Shown in pieces: positions 56,099 through 64,000 of a DNA stretch of 64,000 nt. The notes below the pieces were generated by a model. That model was given only the letters and a program-made list of their open reading frames with translations, did not search any database and was not told the origin of the DNA. Position 1 is the stretch's first letter. Each line of letters begins with the position of its first letter. The position numbers and the translations under genes are program-made. This stretch comes from VAZQ01 sp963841105. GTDB taxonomy: Bacteria > Pseudomonadota > Alphaproteobacteria > Rhizobiales > Xanthobacteraceae. The DNA lies in NCBI GenBank assembly GCA_963841105.1, contig CAWJCB010000025.1, forward strand, positions 186,001-250,000, in the 5' to 3' direction.

Positions 56099-57865
56099 TC
56101 ACGCCTGCACCAGCGGACCGGGATTCTTCAGATACTTCGTCCTGATCGCGTCGGCCGCCCAATAGGCCAGGGCTCCAACCGTGCCCGTGGGATTGTACCC
56201 GGGGTTCTGCGGGAAGGCGCAGGCGCCCATGACGAACAGGTTGGGCACATCCCAGTGTTGGAGGTAGCGATTGACGACGCTCTCCTGCGGGTTCGATCCC
56301 ATGATCGCGCCGCCCGTGTTGTGCGTCGTCTGATACGGCGCGATGTCGTAATGACCCTCGCGCGGTTTCGGGTAGAGTTCGCGCGGCTTCATGGCACGGG
56401 CGATGTCGGCCGTCTTTTGCGTCAGGAAGTCCGACATCTTGTGCTCGTTGTCCGTATAGTCGAACGTCATCCGCATCAGTGGGCGTCCGAGGAAATCGCG
56501 ATAGGTGGGATCGAGGTCCAAGCAGTTGCCCCGGTGGCTCATCACCGAGCCGTGGGTGGCAAGCGATATGGACTTGAGGTAATTGTCGACCACCGCCTTC
56601 TTCCATTTCGCGCCCCACTTGGGCGTGCCCTTGGGCGTCAGATCGGTCTCGATGGGGCGGCCGTTCGTGGTCCAGCAGGCGATGTAGCCGCCGCCGATGA
56701 AACCCAGGTTCGAGTGGTCGAAATTGTCGCCGTTGTACTCGTCGACGATCATGCCGAGCGCGCCGGCGCCGATGAAGGGATTGAGAATCTTGTCGTCGTA
56801 AAACACATCGACGCTGGAGACGATCTGGTAGGCGTAGTTTTTCCCCAGCGTGCCCTTGCCGGTGGATGGGTCGTACGGCGTGCCGATCCCCGACACCAGC
56901 AGCAGATGCACGTTGTGCAGGATGAAGGCCGTCATGATGATGAGCTCAGCCGGCTGCTCGTACTCCTGGCCCTGCAAGTCGACATAGGTGACGCTGACAG
57001 CCCGCTTTCCCGAGCTGTCGAGATTGACCTTGATCACCTCGCTGTCGGTCTTGAGCGTGAAGTTGGGCTTGCGCAGGAGCACCGGCAGTATCGTCGTCTG
57101 CGGGCTCGACTTTGAGTAGTTGCCGCAGGCAAACTTTTCGCAAAAGCCGCAATAGGTGCACTGCCCGAGTTGCACGCCGAGAGGGTTTGTGTAGGCGCGT
57201 GACATGTTCGCAGATGGCGCCGGGAACGGGTGGAGGCCAATGTCTTTGGCCGCCTGGGCGAACAGCACCGGCGCGTAGCTCATCTCCATCGCCGGGTTTG
57301 GGAAATCGCGCGAGCGCGGCCCCTCGAACGGGTTGCCGCCCGGCTGGATCTGCCCCTTGATGTTGCCGGCCTTGCCCGAGATTCCGCAGAGATACTCCCA
57401 TTTGTCGTAATAAGGTTCGAGCTCGTCGTAAGTGACTCCCCAATCCTGGATCGTCATATCCGGCGGGATCATCTGCGCTCCATAGCGCTGCGTCGTCTGG
57501 CTGCGGGCCATGAAATCGGTCGGCAGGAAGCGCCAGTTCTGCCCGTTCCAATGAATGCCCGCGCCGCCCACGCCGGAGCCCGGCAGGAACGAGCCCAGAT
57601 GGCGCATCGGCAGGGCCGTCTCGTTTGCGTTGTTGCGGAAAGTGAGCGTCTCCCGGGCGGGTTCCTGAAACAGCTCGTAGCGATAATAGTAGCGCAGCTC
57701 GTCCTGGATGAAGGTCGTCGCAAAATCCGTCGTGGTATCGCGCCAGCCACCGCGTTCGAGGGCGAGAACCTGCAAACCGGCGTCCGTCAATTCCTGACCC
57801 AGGATCGCGCCGGTCCAGCCGAAGCCGACGAGCAACACGTCAACCGACGGAAGCTTCTTCGCCAT
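56099..57865 (-). CDS. GMC-type gluconate/sugar dehydrogenase, FAD subunit
   Basis: A 588-residue flavoprotein, family of membrane-bound gluconate and sorbitol dehydrogenases. FAD-binding start VDVLLVGFGWTGAILGQEL, then GSGVGGAGIHWNGQNWRF, CTYCGFCEKFACG (a Cys-rich loop typical of the subgroup) and the C-terminal FAD-contact NPTGTVGALAYWAADAIR with catalytic-region TTHNTGGAIMGSNP. It has no Tat signal; export is expected together with the Tat-bearing subunit 3 encoded upstream. It oxidises a sugar or sugar acid in the periplasm; the exact substrate is unknown. Intact frame. Confidence 0.92.
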   Translation of the reverse strand: MAKKLPSVDVLLVGFGWTGAILGQELTDAGLQVLALERGGWRDTTTDFATTFIQDELRYYYRYELFQEPARETLTFRNNANETALPMRHLGSFLPGSGVGGAGIHWNGQNWRFLPTDFMARSQTTQRYGAQMIPPDMTIQDWGVTYDELEPYYDKWEYLCGISGKAGNIKGQIQPGGNPFEGPRSRDFPNPAMEMSYAPVLFAQAAKDIGLHPFPAPSANMSRAYTNPLGVQLGQCTYCGFCEKFACGNYSKSSPQTTILPVLLRKPNFTLKTDSEVIKVNLDSSGKRAVSVTYVDLQGQEYEQPAELIIMTAFILHNVHLLLVSGIGTPYDPSTGKGTLGKNYAYQIVSSVDVFYDDKILNPFIGAGALGMIVDEYNGDNFDHSNLGFIGGGYIACWTTNGRPIETDLTPKGTPKWGAKWKKAVVDNYLKSISLATHGSVMSHRGNCLDLDPTYRDFLGRPLMRMTFDYTDNEHKMSDFLTQKTADIARAMKPRELYPKPREGHYDIAPYQTTHNTGGAIMGSNPQESVVNRYLQHWDVPNLFVMGACAFPQNPGYNPTGTVGALAYWAADAIRTKYLKNPGPLVQA

Positions 57866-57876
57866 TGGCCGCTCCT

Positions 57877-58644
57877 TCAGCTCTTAACGTTCCACGCGGG
57901 CCGGCCCCGGAGCGAGACCGGCGGCAGGGGAAATCGCTCGCCATGCTTGCTGACGTAGTCGCGGTAGTCATAACGCGTGCCGGGAAAGCCGATCATCTTC
58001 CAGGCGGCCATATCCTTGTTCCCGCCATACAAAGGATCGGCGAAAAAGCCTTCTCGGGTGTTGAGAAGGAACTGCTTGAAGAAGGCCGTTGCGTCAACCT
58101 CATCGAGCTTGATCTTGCCGTCTTCGAGGCCGCTCAATACTTTGTCCTGATCGTCCGGACCGAGCTGGGCGAAGGTTTTTTTATCGAAATTGCTTCGGCA
58201 GTAAGCGTCGATCGCTTTGAGTGCCGCCCGGTACATCTGGGCCGGTGTCATCCTCGACTGGTATCCTTGCGTCTTCGACCCCTGCGCCCATGGGCCCCCC
58301 ATGTACCAGCGCTCGGCCCGGCCATAAGCGCCGGCGAGCTGACGGTCGAGAAACAACGGACAACCCAGTTCGCGCGCTCCGGGACCAAGCTCGTCCGCGG
58401 GTATCAAACGTGCGACCGCCAACTCGATGAATGCGGCCTCCTCGGGCGTGAAATAGACATACGATCCGGGCTGCACCGGGACCGGCGGATCAGCCTGGCC
58501 GGGCGCCCAAGGCACTTCGCCATGGATGGTGCGCCCCTCCGCCGAGCCGAGCGGCCCGGCCGCCGCGGTGGCAGCTCCCAATGCCGCGCCACGCGTCAGG
58601 AACACTCGGCGACTGAGCCGTTCATTGCTCGTCGTTCTTTTCAT
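57877..58644 (-). CDS. Gluconate 2-dehydrogenase subunit 3 (Tat-exported)
   Basis: A 255-residue small subunit beginning MKRTTSNERLSRRVFLTRGA, a twin-arginine signal (RRVFLT), followed by the GAALGAATAAAG stretch. The conserved domain includes YVYFTPEEAAFIELAVARLI and PLYGGNKDMAAWKMIGFPG. It carries the FAD subunit through the Tat system and stabilises it. I chose 58644 (GGGGGCG about 6 bases upstream) over an ATG 15 bases earlier. It is the first gene of the fifteen-gene leftward block. Confidence 0.9.
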   Translation of the reverse strand: MKRTTSNERLSRRVFLTRGAALGAATAAAGPLGSAEGRTIHGEVPWAPGQADPPVPVQPGSYVYFTPEEAAFIELAVARLIPADELGPGARELGCPLFLDRQLAGAYGRAERWYMGGPWAQGSKTQGYQSRMTPAQMYRAALKAIDAYCRSNFDKKTFAQLGPDDQDKVLSGLEDGKIKLDEVDATAFFKQFLLNTREGFFADPLYGGNKDMAAWKMIGFPGTRYDYRDYVSKHGERFPLPPVSLRGRPAWNVKS

Positions 58645-59520
58645 GGGCCACGCCCCCATTTCGCAACGACCCCACTGCCTCGACTATTGAGGAAGCTCGG
58701 TTGCCGTCGGCCGGTAAGGGTCAACGCCGCCGGGTTCGCACTCGGTCCGAAGCCGGAAGATTGCGGGCATTGGGCCAGTCCTGCCGAGTTGCTGCCTTCC
58801 CAACGCGATTCAAAATGCAGGAGACCGATTTCGGTTCCACCCCAACCTCACAGTTCTTCATCAGATGCAAAGTCGCAAATGCCATGCGGCCAAGGTTGAG
58901 CATCAGACGGCCTAACGCGGCAACCCTGCAGGCGGGACTGACATCGTGGCGAGCACTAAGTTTGTCCGCTGGCGGACCGACCTTTTGATTGAACCCGAGA
59001 TATTTGCTTATGATTGCGCAAGTGACGGCGCGCTCAGAAAGGCAGGCAGGAACACGCCAGCAATTTGTTTGAGCCTCCGCCGGGCGATCCCCGGATCGCA
59101 CGGCCGGATCGTCGCATCTCATCTCTCGCGGGGGGTTCAAAGCTCCGGACCTTTACGCGAGAGCTGTTCTGGCCGCGGCTTGCGACTTCATTGCGTGGAC
59201 CGCAGTCGAACAATGTCTTTCAGCGCAAAACTATACGTCCGTGCCGACGCTCTATTCGAGCCAACAGTGGCGTAGAACGCCAGCTGACAGTGGCGTAGAG
59301 CGCAGCAGCGGCGCCGAAGATTAGAAGTGCATTGTAGGTCATGGTAAACCCGCCTTTTTGTAATTGCATCCTGTCTCGACAATCCTTCTAAGGGTCATTT
59401 GTTTCCAAAGCGATTTCTCGCGCCCAACTCCTCAAAATATCTCAGAACAGAAGTTTTCGGTACACTGGCGATCGTAATATTCGACCTCGCGCACAGCACG
59501 GGTCGGCATCCGCCAGCCCT
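58645..59520. other. Long non-coding region upstream of the GMC-respiratory block
   Basis: About 875 bases with no supported gene on either strand. It should hold the promoter that drives the leftward fifteen-gene block. Base composition drops in GC around 59180-59470. Several short frames have no recognisable features. The last part borders the serine-hydrolase remnant. Confidence 0.4.
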
Positions 59521-59877
59521 TGCGCGGTCTGTCAGCAGGAGCGTCTATCGGCAGCTCAGATCACGGCCATTGGGGCCTTCGAGCGGGCGGTGATCGGTTT
59601 CTTCGACTGGAATAAGAAACAATATCTGAAAATTTCCGTTGACCAGCAGGTCGAGGTAGCCTCGCTCGGCTTGGGCTGGACGATTTCATTGCCCAGGGAG
59701 AACCACCCGCTGATGCTCACCAAAGCGGAGGCCTGCCCGGCTTTGTAAGCTATGTGGTGCTTGCTCCGACGCGCGGGATCGGCGTTTTCCTCGCGGTCAA
59801 CCGTTTCAAATTCCCGATGTTCGATGGGCTAGCGGCCGGGATGCACGAGTCTCGTGGGCCAATTAGCGCCGCGTTGA
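59521..59877 (+). pseudogene. C-terminal remnant of a serine hydrolase (AmpH/class C beta-lactamase-like)
   Basis: Three frames joined in order give ITAIGAFERAVIGFFDWNKK, LGLGWTISLPRENHPLML, then GGLPGFVSYVVLAPTRGIGV, FLAVNRFKFPMFDGLAAGM and LVGQLAPR with a stop at 59875-59877. This resembles the end of D-alanyl-D-alanine carboxypeptidase/endopeptidase AmpH-type enzymes (the 'GGxPGF..Y' region). A base is missing near 59735 and one is extra near 59852. No N-terminal two thirds, with the SxxK motif, was found upstream, so this is a fragment left from a deletion. The family call is by pattern and is moderately sure. Confidence 0.5.
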
Positions 59878-59878
59878 T

Positions 59879-61127
59879 TTATTCGCCGGCAAGCCGCAAC
59901 GGCAAGCGTTGCCGGCCTTCGAGCGCGCGCAGTCGCGCCAACTCGTACCCGATGTAGTCGCGCGTCATCGGCACCACACCCTGCCGCTTCGTCAGCTGCA
60001 GTTGGAACACCATCATCGCATGTTCACGGAACGCCATCTCGGAAACCGCGAGATAGAATTCCCACATGCGTGCGAAGCATGCGTCGTAAAGCTGCTCGAT
60101 AGTTTCGCGGTGGGCGAGGAAGCGCTCGCGCCAAGCCCGCAGCGTTTCGGCGTAATGCAGGCGCAGAATTTCGATGTCATTGATAAGCAGCCCCGCTCGC
60201 TCGACCGCGGGCAGAACTTCGGACAACGCGGGAATGTAACCGCCGGGAAAGATGTATCTCGCGATCCAAGGATTGGTGACGCTTGCGCCTTCGGAACGGC
60301 CGATCGAGAGACAGCAGCATTACCCCGCCGTCATCGAGGAGCGCTGCGCATTTGCGGAAAAACGTGTCGTAGAAGCCAACCCCGACATGCTCGAACATGC
60401 CGACCGAGACGATGCGATCGAAATGCTGCGCCAAATCGCGATAGTCCTGCAGGCGAAAATCAATGCCGTCGGATAATCCTTTTTCGACCGCGCGGATGCG
60501 TGCGACCTCAAGCTGCCGGTCCGAGAGCGTGATGCCGGTAACGCGCGCTCCGCAATTTTCGGTGAGATAAAGCGCAAGGCCGCCCCAGCCGCAGCCGATG
60601 TCGAGCACGCGTTGGCCGGGCGCTGTCAGGAGCTTGGCCGCGAGATGGCGCTTCTTCGCGAGTTGGGCGTCGTCGAGCGATTGACCGGTCGATTCGAAAT
60701 AGGCGCAGCTATATTGCCGGTCCGCGTCGAGAAACAGCGCGTAGAGCTGGCTATCGAGATCATAGTGGTGCGCGACATTGCGGCGAGCCTGCCTCGGCGA
60801 GTTGAATTGCGTTACTCGGCGACGGAGATAGCGGATAAACCGCCGCGGCCGGGGCCAACGGGATCGGCCCGGCTGGCGCGATACCAGGGCGAGCACATCG
60901 ACGATCGAGCCCTGCTCGATGACGACGGCGCCGTGCATATAGGCTTCCCCGAACTTGAACTCGGGATCAAGCAGAACACTGCGCTCGGCAGCCCGAGTCA
61001 TGAAGCGGATGGCGACGGGGACCCCTGTGCCGTCGCCGAAGGTAAAGGTCGATCCTTGCGCGGTCGTGATCCGAAGAGTCCCCGTCCTGATCAATTTTTG
61101 CAATATCACCCGAAGCAATCGGTCCAT
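59879..61127 (-). CDS. cfa: Cyclopropane-fatty-acyl-phospholipid synthase family, one frameshift
   Basis: SAM-dependent enzyme that adds a methylene bridge to unsaturated acyl chains of membrane lipids. About 415 residues, the normal length. Motifs: HYDLDSQLYALFLD, the YSCAYFES active region, SAM-binding RVLDIGCGWGGLALYL, and GMFEHVGVGFYDTFF. One extra base near 60298 separates GVMLLS from SIGRSEGASVTNPWIARYIF; the continuation ends at TAA at 59879. Family members also include other SAM methyltransferases with the same fold, but the motifs fit Cfa. The upstream sugar-enzyme gene lies 230 bases away. Confidence 0.88.
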
Positions 61128-61357
61128 CGGTCACCTCCGACCATCAACTGTTTAAGGGCTGCGGCGCCAACTAAGCGGCAACACAATGTAATTTTGAAGA
61201 AACGCGCGTCGTTGTTTGTGAGTTCCTCGCAGCTTTACCGTCAGCAGCCAATCGCCGGATTAAATTTTGGAGAGGTTCGCCCGCGCCAACGTCCCGAATG
61301 GATGTTATGCAGCCGGTCGATTTTTGAGTCGTTCTGTCCGCGAGAATGGCGCCGCGG

Positions 61358-63523
61358 TTAGTTGCGGGCCTCACGGTACAGGCTGCGAGCATAATCTTGC
61401 GCCACAACATTCTCCGTATCCCCGCGAAGCACCTCCCACCGGGTAACCTTTCCCTCGCGCCAGAAGCGCAAATCGAAGTTTCTCTTCCCTACTCGGATAT
61501 CCATGACGCTGAGCTCCGGCAGCCAATCAGGCAGCGCCGGGTCAAGGCAGAGCCGATCTCGGGGGGCATCTGGCTGTGCTCCGAGGATCACCTGCAAGAA
61601 GGAGAACATTGACCCAGCTGCCCATGCCTGTGGCACATTTGCGCCGAGATATTGGACAGGAAAAGTAGTCGGAGAGCGCCGGATGCCCGCGTAAAGCTCA
61701 GGCATCCGGTCCTTCATGAAAAAAATTCCCGCGCGGCAGACGTCATGGATGATTCTCTCCGCCTCATGCGTGTAGCCATAACGTCGAAATCCGTTCGCAA
61801 TAATTGCATTGTCATGCGGCCAAACCGAACCGTTTTGATACGAGTGAGGATTGTAGGCGGGATTATTGGCCGACAGGGTACGGATGCCCCATCCGCTCCA
61901 CATATCTTGCGCCATCAATCTTTGCACAACAGGGCCTGCACGCGCCTTAGGCACAATGCCCGACCACAGACAATGTCCGGGGTTGGAGGCGACCGTGAGG
62001 ACTTTCTTCTTGTCACCGTCCAGTGCATAGGCATAGAAACCCGATGATTCATCCCAGAACACTTCGTTGAAATGCTGGAACAGCGTCTCGGCCTTGCACC
62101 GGAGGGCACGGGCGCGGTCCGTTTTTCCTAGCGCCTCGAACATTTCGGCGCTGCGCAACCAGGCATCGTAAACATAGCCCTGTAGCTCGCAGAGCGCCTT
62201 CGGTCCTTTGACGAGTGTACCGTCCGGATTTACCACCGCTTCGCCGGCATCTTTCCATCCCTGATTTTCGTACCCTTGCGTGGAACGGGTCTGATATTCC
62301 TGAAAGCCGTCGCCATCGCGATCGCCGCATTTGTCGATCCACTCCAGGCATTGCTCCGCAGTGGCGAGATGCCGTTCGAGAAGGTCCAAAGCGCCGGTCG
62401 CGCGCCAAGCCATATGCCACACGATCAAATAGAGGATGGTGGCGTCCGCAGTTCCATAATACGGCGTGTGCGGTATGAGCTTGAAATGAGCCAGCTCACC
62501 ATAGCGCAATTCGTGCATAATCTTTCCCGGCTCTGCGTCGCGATAGTCATCGCGTTCCGTAGCTTGCAGTGAACCAAGCACCTCAAGCGTCGCGAGCGCA
62601 AACTCGGGGTGAATAAGAAGGCTCTCCGACGACGCAATCAGGGTGTCGCGGCCGAACAGAGCCAGGAACCAGGGCAAGCCGGCGGCCGGAACAAATTCCA
62701 TATGGGTTGTGCCTGCAATCGGCAGGCGTAACGCGGCGATATCTTCGATTGCCTGCGAAAAAAGATTCGAGAAGTCCTCAGTTCTGGTCTCCACCTTCAG
62801 CGTCGACTTTCGCCAGTGATCGAGACGCTTGCCAACCGCGGAGCTTCCGGCATCTCCAATGCATTCGTGCGGCGCCTCGTAGCAGCGCTCACCATCCCGC
62901 AACTCATAGAGCAGGCAGGCGTGCCAAGTCCCCTTCGGTTGCAAAGCAATCTCGAAGCTTAACCGGCCATTTGCGTATACCGGCGACGAGTCGTTGCGTT
63001 TCGCGCAGACGGATATCGCGCGGCAAAAGTCTTTGTTGCGGTAGCTTGTTATGGCTCGCGCCTCGCGCTCGCACCATTTCGAAATGATTCGGCCGCGCCG
63101 AACGATGTTATTGGACTTTACCTCGAACAAATCCGCGAAGTCGCTTCTTACCGCGATTTCAAGATTGAACCGCACCGGCTTCAGGCCATTATTGACGATA
63201 TCGATATCTTCATGGAGACCCCCGCAAATCGAGCGGCCGATTGCAAGCCCGACGGTGCGCGCCGCGATGACGCCCTGCTCCGTCGCGATAGCGCGATTGG
63301 CGAGGTAAATGCGCAGAGCGTAATGCGAAATATTGGCGGAGTTGAACAACTCCCATGGTTCGCCGTTAGCATAAATCTGCCAGCTGCTGATCAGCCGCGT
63401 ATCGAAGAAATAGAGACCCGCATTGCTTGGCCAGTGGATCTGGCCGTCATGAGCAGTGACAAGGACGCAGTAACCCTGATTGATCACGAGCTCAGGTGGA
63501 CCGACCTTGATCTCAAAACTCAA
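61358..63523 (-). CDS. Glycogen-debranching-type amylo-alpha-1,6-glucosidase
   Basis: A 721-residue cytoplasmic glycoside hydrolase of the (alpha/alpha)6 type. The N-terminal domain (about 1-240; GYCVLVTAHDGQIHWPSNAG, LYFFDTRLISSW) is the usual 'GDE_N_bis' domain; the catalytic domain follows, with PWFLALFGRDTLIASSES, GYENQGWKDAGEAVVNPDG (acidic residues) and NGSVWPHDNAIIANGFRRYG. It would release glucose or rearrange alpha-glucans; the exact activity is unsure. Frame intact, start at 63523 gives a natural N-terminus. Confidence 0.88.
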   Translation of the reverse strand: MSFEIKVGPPELVINQGYCVLVTAHDGQIHWPSNAGLYFFDTRLISSWQIYANGEPWELFNSANISHYALRIYLANRAIATEQGVIAARTVGLAIGRSICGGLHEDIDIVNNGLKPVRFNLEIAVRSDFADLFEVKSNNIVRRGRIISKWCEREARAITSYRNKDFCRAISVCAKRNDSSPVYANGRLSFEIALQPKGTWHACLLYELRDGERCYEAPHECIGDAGSSAVGKRLDHWRKSTLKVETRTEDFSNLFSQAIEDIAALRLPIAGTTHMEFVPAAGLPWFLALFGRDTLIASSESLLIHPEFALATLEVLGSLQATERDDYRDAEPGKIMHELRYGELAHFKLIPHTPYYGTADATILYLIVWHMAWRATGALDLLERHLATAEQCLEWIDKCGDRDGDGFQEYQTRSTQGYENQGWKDAGEAVVNPDGTLVKGPKALCELQGYVYDAWLRSAEMFEALGKTDRARALRCKAETLFQHFNEVFWDESSGFYAYALDGDKKKVLTVASNPGHCLWSGIVPKARAGPVVQRLMAQDMWSGWGIRTLSANNPAYNPHSYQNGSVWPHDNAIIANGFRRYGYTHEAERIIHDVCRAGIFFMKDRMPELYAGIRRSPTTFPVQYLGANVPQAWAAGSMFSFLQVILGAQPDAPRDRLCLDPALPDWLPELSVMDIRVGKRNFDLRFWREGKVTRWEVLRGDTENVVAQDYARSLYREARN

Positions 63524-63661
63524 AAAAACGTCTCCTCTTGCTCACGCGGAAGTAGCTCGGGAGCAACGCCTGAAAATCCCGCGGGTTTGCCCATGTTCCC
63601 CTGCGCGACCTGCGCGCGTACATTGCCGTACCAAGAATTTCCGAGAAAGCAATTGTCCTAC

Positions 63662-63688
63662 AAAAACCCCGGCAAGGCCGGGGTTTTT
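63662..63688 (-). terminator. Intrinsic terminator after the PRC-barrel gene
   Basis: A perfect 12-base stem (AAAAACCCCGGC / GCCGGGGTTTTT) with a 3-base loop and T-runs on both strands. On the minus strand it lies 19 bases after the PRC-barrel gene stop and about 140 bases before the debranching-type gene, so it separates the two transcription units. It could act in both directions. Confidence 0.85.
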
Positions 63689-63706
63689 GACCTCAGCAGT
63701 TGAGCT

Positions 63707-64000
63707 CTATGACCCCCAATAAGGGCCGACGCCGTAATAGTCGTAGACTCTTTGGTCGCGTGCTCGATCTGACCAATCCCAGGTTTCATGCCGGTTGTAT
63801 TTCGGTGCGCCTCTGAGTTGCTGCTCGCTGACGTTCACCTCGTAGCCTTCAAGGCTTGGGTTGTACGTCAGCAGCGACCATGGAAGGGGATAGTAGTCTT
63901 CTCCGATTCCCATGAAGCCGCCGAAGCTCATGACCACATATGCGACTTTGCCGCTGACCTTGTCGATCATGACGCGTTCGATCTGCCCGGCGCGGTCGCC
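63707..64000 (-). CDS. PRC-barrel domain protein, cut by window edge
   Basis: The frame is open to the right edge, so the start lies outside. The seen 97 residues include GDRAGQIERVMIDKVSGKVA, YVVMSFGGFMGIGEDYYPLP and WSLLTYNPSLEGYEVNVSEQ, the PRC-barrel fold, common in photosynthetic and RNA-processing contexts but also in many stress-type small proteins of Hyphomicrobiales, ending in a Tyr/Trp/Gly-rich tail (DYYGVGPYWGS). The function here is unknown. An intrinsic terminator follows the stop. Confidence 0.85.
   Translation of the reverse strand, partial: GDRAGQIERVMIDKVSGKVAYVVMSFGGFMGIGEDYYPLPWSLLTYNPSLEGYEVNVSEQQLRGAPKYNRHETWDWSDRARDQRVYDYYGVGPYWGS

Noticed and set aside
1..64000. CRISPR arrays, IS transposases, phage integrases, rRNA operons
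   Set aside because: No repeat-spacer pattern, transposase-like protein, integrase-like protein or rRNA-like conserved stretch was seen.

Overview
The window is 64 kb of GC-rich DNA from an alphaproteobacterium, most likely a Bradyrhizobium/Xanthobacteraceae-type member of the Hyphomicrobiales. The assignment is inferred from gene content: ABC-type periplasmic proteins with the MKRRKFITLLGG leader, a Bug/TctC transporter, DUF1236, ribbon-helix-helix 'RHH_4' proteins, a three-domain LigD, and many interspersed GC-rich palindromes. No rRNA, tRNA or CRISPR array was seen.

Layout. 1-3.7 kb: the 3' part of heme A synthase, an MFS transporter and a periplasmic binding protein. 3.7-10.8 kb: a Tat-exported molybdenum hydroxylase (large subunit, 2Fe-2S subunit, diheme cytochrome c), an unknown exported protein, a monoheme cytochrome and a DUF1236 protein. 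10.9-22.7 kb: two RHH paralogues, a tripartite tricarboxylate transporter (tctCBA), a TAXI binding protein, a Pro/Ala-rich membrane protein, a membrane J-domain protein and a YcbB-like L,D-transpeptidase. 22.8-26.2 kb: a collapsed vapBC locus and ligD, whose coding sequence contains palindromic repeats. 26.5-30.7 kb: dxs, a cyclase/amidohydrolase pair and a DUF1328 protein. 30.7-38 kb: a six-gene leftward operon (SDR, ThDP enzyme, mandelate-racemase-like enzyme, membrane protein, subunit-3-like protein, GMC oxidoreductase). 38.2-42.9 kb: an HtrA protease, a Crp/Fnr regulator, small secreted proteins and aldose 1-epimerase. 43-58.6 kb: one leftward block of fifteen genes. 59-64 kb: a serine-hydrolase remnant, a cyclopropane-fatty-acid synthase, a glycogen-debranching-like enzyme and the edge of a PRC-barrel gene.

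The centrepiece is the 43-58.6 kb block. It encodes a periplasmic GMC dehydrogenase with its Tat subunit and triheme cytochrome, a complete alternative complex III (ActA-F), a SCO copper chaperone and a caa3-type heme-copper oxidase (CoxII fused to cytochrome c, CoxI, CoxIII, CoxIV). Read together this is a self-contained chain from sugar or alcohol, through quinol and alternative complex III, to caa3 oxidase and O2, without a bc1 complex. CoxI has the YSHPAVYI variant typical of A2-type oxidases, and heme A for it could come from the synthase at the window's left edge.

Caution: about forty single-base indels, nearly all one-base insertions in the coding direction, interrupt otherwise well-conserved proteins. 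They are dense in 29.4-36.5 kb and 45.4-54.2 kb. Conserved protein sequence resumes at once in the next frame in each case, so I treat most of these genes as intact genes carrying sequencing or assembly indels. The vapC and serine-hydrolase fragments look like true remnants.
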